DNA of 64,000 bases from Rhizodiscina lignyota (lineage: Eukaryota; Ascomycota; Dothideomycetes; Aulographales; Rhizodiscinaceae): assembly GCA_010015805.1 (NCBI GenBank), contig ML978125.1, forward strand, positions 682,001-746,000. Direction: 5' to 3'. The position numbers and the translations under genes were made by a program. The notes beneath the pieces are model-generated. The model did not search any database. It was given only the letters and a program-made list of their open reading frames with translations, and was not told where the DNA came from. Shown here piece after piece: positions 11,180-20,204 of the stretch (position 1 is its first letter; each line of letters begins with the position of its first letter).

Positions 11180-12309
11180 ATGTTCGGTCCATCAGAGAAA
11201 CAGCTTCATTGGACGCAGCGCGTTGCGCTGGTCAAACACAACTTACACGCGGCACGTCAAAGTGGTAACTTCTCTTTCTTCAAGATACTGCAGGCGCATG
11301 CGTTTCTTTCAGGTACCGACTATGTTGCCACTCTAACGGCAGCGCTCAATGACGATGCCGACACCGTCATCAATACGTTGGACAACCTGAACGCCGGCAT
11401 AGCCTACGTCTTTCAAGACGCATTCAAGAGCGTTTACGATAGTGTCAAGACTCTGATGATGGGCAGCCACGATGACTTGGAATCGGTCAAGGCACAGCTT
11501 CGTGTGGATGTCCTGCAGCAGATCCAACGGGCCGATTTTGCTATCGACCGTATCGTCAACAGCGCGATTGCCCTCATTCAACTCCAACCCCAGGAACACC
11601 AGAACGAAGTTGCGTGTGCATGGGTCCTCGGCGCCACAATCATCACCGATTCCGTCAGTGTGTGCTTGCACGAGATAAACTCAGCCGAAACTTACCTGGA
11701 CGACTTTATTCGCCTCGAGAACAGCTGGGCTACTGTACAATCCAGCGTCGAGAGTTCCGTCATCGCACTCCGTGGCATTCTCAACCTCATGGCGGTGGAC
11801 GAGAACACGGAGGAGTTCAAGCGCCGTAACTCATCCTCCATGTCGGCCTCGAGCGCCTCCAATATGTTCCGCAGGATCAGTACTGCTTTCGGCGCCGGTA
11901 TGCACCTCTCGAACCCTCCTCCGCCGTACCGTAGGAGCAGTCAGGCAAGCACGACAATGTCGAGCATCTCCTCACACTCGAGCCCAAGTGCACTGCGGAC
12001 AAGCTTCACGGCGGCGACTCCGACAAAGATGCCGAAGACTCCACGGGGCAGCGTCGGCAACATCAGCTTGAATGGAAACCCGACACATAAATTCAATGGC
12101 TTTACTTCGCTTGCGCCTATCCCAGCCACTCCTGGCATTAGTGATGAATTCGGCGATCCGTTTGATATGCCAAGTCCTTAGTAAGTCTTAATTCTGTCGA
12201 ATTATGTGTCACACGCTTACGTCTACTGTGCAGCAGCAGCAACAACGACAAGCTTTCGGTGGATGTGAAGGACTACTCTGTGAAGCCATCACAGATGCAA
12301 GTTGCCTGA
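11180..12309 (+). CDS. Conserved-looking fungal protein of unknown function
   Basis: The model is 11180-12180 joined to 12234-12309, giving 358 residues. The intron (GTAAGT donor, GTGCAG acceptor, 53 nt) extends the C-terminus by 25 residues past an apparent TAG and keeps phase. Residues 1-210 look mainly helical, with regular heptad-like spacing and no membrane segment. From about 215 the protein becomes disordered, rich in Ser, Pro and Thr, with a proline cluster (NPPPPYRRSS) and several SP/TP sites that could be phosphorylated. An upstream in-frame ATG at 11054 would add a Cys-rich hydrophobic stretch, but MFGPSEK at 11180 is the more usual-looking start. I recognise no family. Confidence 0.75.
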
Positions 12310-12432
12310 CTGAGTAGCACTTGTCTAAAAGCTAACAAATGGATAGCGAGATGGTCGATCCTCTGCACGTTGGAGCATAACGTACGAGTCTCCCAGATGC
12401 GATGTACATTATCCGCCGTCTATCTTGAAATC

Positions 12433-12545
12433 TGCAAGTCGAAAGTTCTACTGCACCTGTATGCGGAGGTTTAGTCCAATTGCGACTGGAGTCTATTCAT
12501 ATCCCTTACGGCGACTTGAGCAAATTCGAGAATTAGGCCGCTCCG
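12433..12545 (+). repeat. Intergenic repeat, copy 1 of 3
   Basis: It shares with copy 2 the core TATGCGGAGGTTT, then CGACTGGAGTCTA, then a GACTT...GAGAATTA tail, at the same spacing. Identity is partial, so it is an old duplication. Confidence 0.7.
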
Positions 12546-12601
12546 CCTTCTTCCACCGAGCTCATGCACATAACGCCGTCCATCTTTCGTTGATATCACC
12601 A

Positions 12602-12710
12602 AGTTAGGAGGCTTACTTCACCGATATGCGGAGGTTTCATTCAATCACGACTGGAGTCTACTGAAACGTCTTTTGATGACTTAAAAAGAGCGAGAATTAA
12701 ATCGCTTCAC
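12602..12710 (+). repeat. Intergenic repeat, copy 2 of 3
   Basis: This is the direct-orientation partner of copy 1, offset by about 170 bp. It keeps the TTCACC.ATATGCGGAGG core and the ACTGGAGTCTA block. Confidence 0.7.
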
Positions 12711-12996
12711 TTTCTTTCGAGTAAGCACACGCTGTCTGTCGAAGCCCGGTTGAGTTATGCTGTCAGCTTGTTTCATATGTTCTACGTCGACCCTGTTACT
12801 GTCACTCCCGGGGATCCGAAATACACGTGTATAGTTAGCGACCCTCATCAGTAAAAAATATACTGTCATTATCAGATGCGTCAAGATGCGCAACAGGCAT
12901 GTTTTCGTAGCCATTGAGTTCTATCCTGCGCTGTTTTAGGAACAAGCCATCCTTCAGCTAGGTAGTGGTGGAGGCACGCTTGCGCGGAGATCTCTG

Positions 12997-13095
12997 AGTC
13001 GGAGGTTTCACTTCACCTACGCGCGGAAGTTGCGTCCTATTAATAATGCAGTCCACATAATGCCTTGCAGCGACTTGTGTAATTAAGAGAATCTA
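12997..13095 (+). repeat. Intergenic repeat, copy 3 of 3
   Basis: This is the most diverged copy, keeping TTCACTTCACCTA, CGCGGAAGTT, GCAGTC and GCGACTTG...GAGAAT in the same order. It ends within a few bases of the Ntr2 stop codon. Confidence 0.5.
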
Positions 13096-13097
13096 TG

Positions 13098-14373
13098 TTA
13101 CTCGCTGCCTGGCTGGTTTGCTACCTGCAGCATTGCAAAGCGTCTGTTCGCTTCATCAAGCCGCTTACGCGACTCCTCCTCCAGCGCCATTTTGTGCCGC
13201 TTCAGTGTATTGAGGTCACTTAACTTCTTCTTTTTCTTTTCAAATCTGATCTTCCGCTTTTCCAGCACTTCTCTGTAGACCCAGAGCACCTCCTGCAACT
13301 TCGGGATCGGTCGTATCTTTGGGGCTTTCGGCGGCTTGGGCGCACTCTCCTTTCTACGCCTGCCGGTATAACGCTGAGCATACGTGCCAGCCCTCACCTG
13401 GGCGTCGAGGAAACTCTCGTCCATTGAGTCGTCCGAGTGGTCGCTCTCCGTGTCCAGTAATGCATCTGCTTCGGCTTTGGCCTGGTTCTCGGCAATGGCG
13501 GCAAGAATCTCTTCCCTCCTTCTCTGCTCCTTACTCTTCTTCTCCTCTTCCTTGGTGAGAGGGACCTTGCCGTCCTCGGTGAATTCATCGAAGCCCTCTG
13601 CAAAGTCTTCATCGTCGGGAACGAGCCTCGTCTCGGGGTACTGTTCCTTGTCCCATACGACAACGGGGCGGTCTTCCTCATCCTCATCCTCAAACGAAAT
13701 GAAGTCCTGATTGCCCGCCGCTAACCGTGCTCGCCGCTGCTTCTTCTCCCGGATCTCGGCTTCTGATGGAATTGCTGTCGCAGTTGCCTCCTCCTTTGGA
13801 TAGAGATTTGAAGCAACTCCGAATTTGGCAGCAATGTCGACCGCGTTCGTAGCTGGGGTAGTCATCTCACTGCTAGGCTTTGGTGCAATGTCCATCTCCT
13901 TGGTACCCTGAGTTACATCTTGCATCTCCTCATCGTCACCGGTAGCATCCCTCTCTTCAGGCCGACTTGGTGTTGAGGCTTTCAGCTCTGCCAGATAGTC
14001 CTTGCTGTACGTGGGCCGGTCTTCCGATCTCGAGGCCATAAGCTCGAGGTTTCGCTCTGCAGCAACGCGGGCGAGACTTTTCTTCTTGGAAGTGGAGACA
14101 GTCTCTTCTTCATTGGGTTCATCGGCGCTAAAGGACAAGCGCAACGAGGATGGCCTCTTAGGCTTTGTGCCTAGGGTTCCTCGCTTCACTGCTTCACACA
14201 AATATCAGAAGTATTGTTCCCTCGGCGATGTTAGGGCGAACGCATATTACGAGTGAAGATATAGGGGAGTTACCTGGTGTGCTGCCTGCTGAGCCTCCAC
14301 TTGAGGCATCTTCCTCGTCGCCTTCATCTCGGCCGACTTTGCGAGGGACTCCTCGGCGTGCGAACTTTTTCAT
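13098..14373 (-). CDS. ntr2: Ntr2-like spliceosome-disassembly factor (GCFC/NTR2 family)
   Basis: The model is 14373-14274 joined to 14188-13098, giving 396 residues. The protein starts with a basic MKKFARRGVPRK segment followed by an acidic Ser-rich stretch. It contains the YSKDYLAELKAST block and the acidic FISFEDEDEE motif typical of the NTR2/GCFC1 family, and ends in a long basic coiled coil (EVLEKRKIRFEKKKKK to the C-terminus). In yeast Ntr2 joins Ntr1 and the helicase Prp43 to take apart the spliceosome after splicing, in the nucleus. The animal relative PAXBP1/GCFC1 is the alternative name for this fold, and without an alignment I cannot fully separate them. The gene faces SmG across 229 bp. 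Confidence 0.8.
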
Positions 14374-14602
14374 GACTGTGGTTTTGATTTCGTGTTTTGA
14401 GGTTATGTATGGGAAAATTGAAGAACCACCAGACAAGAAAGCGCGACTATAAAGCGCGCTAGCACACGCCAAGATATTTGGCGCTAGCTCACGGCATCCT
14501 CCGTTTTGCAATCGATAACTACGACATTTCCCCAGTCGCGAATTTCAGCAGAGCTTCAACCACACCATCAACGCAAGCAATCTCTCAAAAACACGCGTCG
14601 AA
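14374..14602. promoter_or_regulatory. Shared divergent promoter region of Ntr2 and SmG
   Basis: These 229 bp separate the two start codons, so both promoters must lie inside it or overlap the transcribed leaders. The strip contains GCGC-rich half-sites around 14445-14490 and no coding signal. Both genes act in splicing, so a common control is plausible but not shown. Confidence 0.6.
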
Positions 14603-15061
14603 ATGCCTCCAGCTCAGCCAGAACTCAAGAAGGTACATACTCAAGCTCTTCCAACCCATACATGTTTCGCATTCTTCCTCTCCTCAGTACATACGTGCTA
14701 ACAATTACACACAGTATCTCGACAAGAGACTCTTCATCCAACTGAACGGCAGCCGAAAAGTAACAGGCGTTCTGCGCGGCTACGACGTACGTTCGCTCCC
14801 TCAATCACATTTTGTTCGCGCCGATGTGCGCGCTCCGCGACGAAATAGATATCTTACTTGAAATATAGGTCTTCCTGAACCTGGTGCTCGACGAAGCCGT
14901 AGAAGACATCGGCGAGAAAGACAACGTCCGCCTCGGGACAGTGGTACGTTCCCATCCCTTCTTTGGTTATATATAATGAATCTTAACGTCAAGGACAGGT
15001 GATTCGCGGTAACTCGGTCGTCATGATTGAGGCGCTCGAGCGCATTGACGACAAGAGATAG
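14603..15061 (+). CDS. smx2: Small nuclear ribonucleoprotein SmG
   Basis: Four exons (14603-14632, 14715-14786, 14869-14943, 14999-15061) give 79 residues, the usual size for SmG. The Sm1 motif (LNGSRKVTGVLRGYD..LN..LDEA) and Sm2 motif (VIRGNSVVMIEALE) are complete, and the N-terminus MPPAQPELKK matches SmG rather than LSm7. It forms part of the heptameric Sm ring around U1, U2, U4 and U5 snRNAs. All introns are phase 0 and start with GTAC or GTG, short and typical of filamentous fungi. The short exon 1 explains why a simple ORF search would miss the gene. Confidence 0.95.
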
Positions 15062-15261
15062 TGGGTCGGCTTTCGACACAGAACCTGCTTTTAAATGCTT
15101 CACTTGACCTACTTGATACCCATCGCAATTTCAACGGAGGGGTTTGATACTGGCGAGATACACGGCGAGCGATAGGTACAAATCACCAAGCAAATGAAGT
15201 GCTGTGGAACGGTGAAGTACCGAAGACTGTTGGCAATATTCGCTTCAAATGCAGACATGGC

Positions 15262-15440
15262 TGTAAGCCCTAGTGACGAGCCTCTAACATGACATACAAA
15301 ACGCTTCCAAAGGCACCGCGCAAGTTTTACACAGTCCATGACTCTGCTTACACGCGATTCGCTGCCGTTGCGATGAACTGAAGCTTGTATTTCTGATTTA
15401 TGCAAATGTCACCGTGTCTCTGCTTATGTCCTATTGAATG
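15262..15440 (+). repeat. Diverged direct repeat, copy A
   Basis: Shares ACGCTTCCAA.GGCACCGC.CAAGTTT.ACACA with copy B 225 bp downstream, and similarity continues through CTGCCGTTG..ATG.AC and TATTTCTG blocks. No coding frame is kept in common. Confidence 0.75.
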
Positions 15441-15486
15441 TGCGCGTAACAGGACCATGTATACTTTGAACCTGGCATCAACTAGC

Positions 15487-15670
15487 AGTAAACCGTAGTG
15501 ATGGACCTCCGGCATGAGATCCAGAACGCTTCCAAGGGCACCGCACAAGTTTCACACAACGTCCACGAATACGATTACGAGTGATTGGCGGCCGTTGGAA
15601 TGGACCGAAGACTGGATTTCTGGGACTCGCGCAGATATCGCGCAGATATCGCTGTCCACGCCTGTGGGCA
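15487..15670 (+). repeat. Diverged direct repeat, copy B
   Basis: This is the partner of copy A, same order of blocks with scattered substitutions and short indels. The centre reads CTTCCAAGGGCACCGCACAA. Confidence 0.75.
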
Positions 15671-16422
15671 CATTAAGTCTATACAAAACGAGGCGAAGTT
15701 TACCTTGCAACTTACTACAATGGATGTGCGCGTTCTGCTTCATGGATTGACGAATTAAACAATAGAGGCATGAACTTCATTTCAAGCTTTTATTTGCGGT
15801 TTGGTCTCGTTCGAGGGTGACAAAAAATAGTTGGCCGCTGAGCAAGCTGGGACACTTCAGGTCTGCCATCTCAGCACTTCAGGGACAGCGAGACTCCCTC
15901 TAAAGGCTCAGTTATACGTTTTTCGGAGCATACTAAATGATAGCAAACCATCGAGAAATTTCTACGATTTATTGACTACAGAAACTACACCATACTGCCG
16001 CTTAGCGTCTTGAAAGCTGCAGCCAACTCTTTCGTCGCCATCCGAGCCAACTCCTTCCCTGTCGTGGAAAGTCGAACTCGTACCATGTTGCAGACCACAT
16101 TTGCGGGGAAGTATTTCCGAGTACGTACGCATCTCCTCTTCCATTCTATGTTACCTTTTATCTGGAGGATCTTCAGGAGAAAATGTGTTTCTGCTGTTGG
16201 CCTGTCTCGGTACAATGCACAGCGAACCATATTCTTCCACATTCAACCACGATGGGAAACGACTCAGGCACCAAAGCTTCCCCCGCCTAGGATCAGTACG
16301 TAGAGAAATTTAAGTAGAACTGTTTTCTTGGCTTTTGTTTACTTTCAGAATGCCACATCTGTCAATTGAGTCTCATCTCATTCTTCGACGGGGAGCTTAC
16401 CATTTCCAACATTTCTCTCACG

Positions 16423-17853
16423 ATGCTTTCAAATATCTTCTTCCTCCTATTCCTCACTCTTACAGTCCAGGCCCGCAAATGGATCGTTCCGGGTGCTCTA
16501 TGGTATGACACCACAGGCGCCAAAATCGACGCTCATGGTGCTGGCATGTGGAAAGTATGTTCGACATACTACCTCACGGGTTCTAGCTACGCCTCCTCCA
16601 TGCAACCGAGGACGTACAGCTCAACCGACCTCACAAACTGGGTGAACCGTGGGATCCAGTTCCCCATCCCGAACATGTTCCGCCCCAAGATGTTCTACAC
16701 GGGGGACAGGTACTGGATCTTCGGACAAGTGAACCGGACGGTGCAGTCGCTCTGGTCCCACACTCCCATCGGCGGCTGGCACAACGGAACCGACATGCTT
16801 GATCCCCACAATTCAACAACAAACTTCGGGATCACTGACCAGGGCGTGTTCGCTGACACGGATGGCAAGGTGTACTACCTCGCCAGCGCGGACCACAACA
16901 ACCTGCAAGTCAACATCATCCGCCCGAACGGCACTGTGGGAGAGATAATCGGCGACATCTCCGGAGCGTATGAAGCGCCCGGATGCTTCAAAGTGGACGG
17001 CACGTACTTCATCGTGACGAGCAACAAGACTGCGTACGCGCCGAACCCGGACAAGGTGTTCTGGGCCACGGATTTGCATGGGCCCTGGAACGGGCCACAG
17101 GATATCGCGCCGGAGAGCACGAACACGTACAATTCGCAGAACACGTACGATCTGGTGGTTGAGGGGAGTGAAAGAACGACGTATGTGTATACAGGCGATG
17201 AGTGGACGATTGAGGGGGATCCGAGGAGTAATTATGTGTGGCTGCCAATGTCGGTAGATGGAACGTGAGATGCTCATTCTATTGTCCTCCGCGACGAGGG
17301 ATTAGAGATGCTGACAGCAAGAAGAAACGTGACGTTGCAATACCACCCGATATGGCGGGTTGACGTACGCACCGGCGAGATATCGACTCCAGAACCAGGA
17401 AGATGGTACAAAGCTCCTCGCGCCTCTCCATGCAATAGCCCTGTGACCTTCACCAACGTGAAAGGGACAGGAGCGATGCGGTGGGTATCTTTCTATTACA
17501 CAGTGAGCGACCCTACTGGTAAGTCTTATCCCATCGCTCGATATATCTGGGAAATCGTCGTGCGGCAAACTGAATGCTGATATGGTCGTTGATAGCCGGA
17601 GATGCTCAAATCTCAATCAACGGAGCAGCAGCAGCCAATATTTCGACGTATAATTCGCGTGCTGGCTATTCGGAAGTTGTGCCCGTTGGCTTGAAATTAA
17701 AGAGAGGCCGGAACAGCATCGAAGTCAGCTGTACTGGTTATTCGAGTAAGTGCCAAAGATACTATCAAAGCTGGAATGACATTGCTGATCAGATGAATCG
17801 ATTTAGACTTCACGGTAAGTCTTAAGGGTATCGAAGTGCATGATGACTATTAA
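16423..17853 (+). CDS. Secreted GH43 glycoside hydrolase with C-terminal CBM35-like module (exo-beta-1,3-galactanase type)
   Basis: The model is 16423-17264, 17322-17518, 17596-17745 and 17807-17853, giving 411 residues. Residues 1-17 are a signal peptide. The start of the five-blade propeller reads VPGALWYDTTGAKIDAHGAG, the hallmark of the GH43 subfamily 24 group that removes galactose from beta-1,3-galactan side chains of arabinogalactan proteins. YEAPGCF near residue 185 is the usual general-acid region. Residues from about 300 on form a beta-sandwich that matches CBM35, ending GIEVHDDY. The last intron must use the TTTAG acceptor at 17806: a nearer CAG acceptor would end the protein early. 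The acceptor of intron 1 is ambiguous by three bases. The activity is inference from family. Confidence 0.85.
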
Positions 17854-18134
17854 AGATCAACATGGTATCAATCAGCGTCCGTCATGGACAGCTGTACCCA
17901 TATTTATTTTAAAGCTAGTCACACACGTTGACATTCTGATGTCAGGAAAGTTTGTGGCGGCCGTTACCAGGCTCTGTCCCATTGCCCGTGCCAGCTCGTG
18001 CCATGAGCCGTGAATTCCAACAGACCGAACGCCAACACCGTTCTATCTATGCAAACAACAAAGGAGATAGCCGTACAGGCAGTAATGGCAGCGGAACTTC
18101 CCATCTGGGGCTCCACTATCTTTCATCGTGAAGT

Positions 18135-19876
18135 CTACTCCTCCTTCGAATCCTTCACAGGCTTAGCTTTGGGCGCCGTACTCCCAGCCCGATTTTTCTG
18201 CCTCTTCTCACTGAAGTACCTCCAACTCCTTCCCACACCCGCAGTGAGAAAGCTCTTGATACTCTGGCTCGTGCTTGGCCAGCTGACCGTCTGGCGAATC
18301 GCCCTGCGCACCATCTCCCTGAGATCGTCCTCCTGCGCAATTCTCCGGTCAAACTCGCCGCCCTGTCGCTTCTTAAAGCTGCTCTCGTCCTCATCCTTGC
18401 TCGCCTCAAGCATGCGCACAAACTCCTTCCCAGGGATCGAAAACTTCTTCTGGTACAAGAAGTACACCTTTTCGCGGAAAGCGGTAGGTAGTCGGCGTAC
18501 CATGTTGCCACGCTTTATGGGGTCCATGTCCTGTCGCATCTTGCAGTCGCCGCTGGTGTCATCTGTGATCCAGCCGTCTTGTTTGCAGCGCGGATCGACA
18601 TATGCGACATTTGGTAGATCCTCGATCAGAGGGTGGTATAGTTGTCTGAAGCTCGGCAGTTGGTTTTCCACAATGTTCTTCACCTTATGTGGATTTTCGG
18701 CCCAGAAAGTCATGCGTGGGTCGCCCATGTACGAAATGCTTGCAATTGCGGTGTACAACTCTTTTTCCGTAAATTGCTCAGGCAACATTAGGAGTGCGAC
18801 GCGTACAGCGGATATGAGGTTGATCTGGTTTGCTAGTCGGACTCGAGGGTCGTCTCGAAGGATTTTGACGGGCTTGTGTAGGCGTCCAGCTAGATAGAGA
18901 GTATCCCAGGTCGAAAGGTCACGAGCGAGAGTGTCGAGATTGACAACGCCATATTTAATCAGCGTGCCATTGATTGTAATATACGGGTTGAAGTAGACGC
19001 CTGCGCCCCATGAATCCTGTACTCTCGAAACAACGGCGGAACCAAGATGGCGGAGACCAGAATAATGATCTCGATGCTGATGTAGGTTGAGAGAATGCCA
19101 GTGCTGAGTGTAAGATACCCCGTATATCATGTCAATCATCTTCCCACCACCCTGCTGCCATTTCACGATTGCTTCTGGAGGATTCGGGTGCGGAGAAGTG
19201 GCTGGGTTATAGGATGATCCAGTCGTTGAGACGGTAGACTGGGAGAAGACACCGGATCCGTACGCGAAGCCGTAGCGAATAGGTGCTCGGAACTGCCACA
19301 GCATCTGCTGTAATGCCCTCTTGAAGTCCTCATTGATCCTGATGTGCTGGTTTGTTCCAAACATACGGTGAGGGAGCTGCTCGAAGCGAGTGATGTTGTA
19401 GTCGGGGTCGTCCTCCCATCCTGGTGGCAGCGAGATATTCTCTGTATTCGTGGTAAATTGCGCTTTCTTGGACGTTTCGGACGAGTTCTGCGCTTGCTGC
19501 GTTGTTGCTGGTTTCTGGGCCGATGCCTGCTTCTCTGATGCCGGCTCTTCTGCTTTTTGCGTAGGAGACTGAGATTGTGCTTGTGCAGACGACTGAGGAG
19601 TGCGCTCTGCTCTGGGGAGAGGGGGTGGCTGCTGAGATGGCGGAGGAGGGGGGGGTGGCTCCGAAGTGCTGTGAGTCTCGAGCGCATATGTGCGCACGAG
19701 CTGTTTGGCGTACAACGATCGGCCATGCCAGGCTATTCTGCCCCTCGTGCAGCTCTGCTGCGTTATTATTACATGTTTCGAGATTCTTGAGGAAACCTAG
19801 AGTACAGGGGTGGTTAGCACATGGTGGAAGCTGCGGAAGGGGTGCGGGAGCGCACTGAAGGTCTGTAGAGCGACAT
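18135..19876 (-). CDS. tam41: Mitochondrial phosphatidate cytidylyltransferase Tam41/Mmp37
   Basis: The model is 19876-19856 joined to 19796-18135, giving 560 residues. The enzyme makes CDP-diacylglycerol from phosphatidic acid and CTP on the matrix side of the inner membrane, the first step of cardiolipin synthesis. Family blocks are clear: YGSGVF, MIDMIYGV, HWHSLNL.QHRDHYSGL, GAGVYFNPY, IKYGVV and LYLAGRLHKPVK. Exon 1 is only 21 nt. It was chosen because the intron behind it has a GTGCTAAC branch site and CTCTAG acceptor, and the join gives an Arg-rich, acid-poor presequence of about 45 residues. A Pro-rich, Gln/Ala-rich linker (about 50-120) sits between presequence and enzyme, longer than usual. 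It is head to head with the BIR gene. Confidence 0.92.
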
Positions 19877-20204
19877 TGCTGGAAAGGAGCGGTCAGGTTG
19901 AAGTCGAGATGTGCAAACAGAAGACAGTCGAGCTGAAAAGGTCCATAATATACGTAAGTAGCTCTTACGAATTACGGACCATTGTTGTTGAGCTCCGGAA
20001 GAAGGTCTAGAGTCTAGAAGTGGAGCCCAAGCATACCTAGTCACGTGCAGCGCTCCAGTGGGTGAGGTCATTAGCGCGATTCCCTGAGTGGAGCATCCCT
20101 GCTCTCCATTGTTTACGCGGCTGGACTCCGCCGTGTCGACTGCATAACCAACAACCACCACGCTTTCGCTCTCTCTAGTCCATTGCTACTGCAAAGCCAG
20201 CAGT
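19877..20204. promoter_or_regulatory. Divergent intergenic region between Tam41 and the BIR gene
   Basis: These 328 bp must serve both promoters. No repeats and no coding frame of note are seen. Confidence 0.5.

Larger units (their letters stand above)
12310..13097. other. Intergenic, 788 bp, convergent gene ends with diverged repeats
   Basis: Two genes end towards each other across this gap. It carries three diverged copies of an approximately 100-bp sequence listed separately. No coding signal is seen. Confidence 0.65.
15062..16422. other. Intergenic, 1.36 kb, with a duplicated segment
   Basis: It lies between SmG and the GH43 gene, both on plus. It holds two diverged direct copies of an approximately 170-bp sequence (listed separately). 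A minus-strand open frame at about 16242-15985 has some protein-like composition but no homology I recognise. Confidence 0.6.

Noticed and set aside
15985-16242. Minus-strand 85-codon frame before the GH43 gene
   Set aside because: Some helical-looking sequence near its end but no homology, and no plausible upstream exon or promoter spacing.
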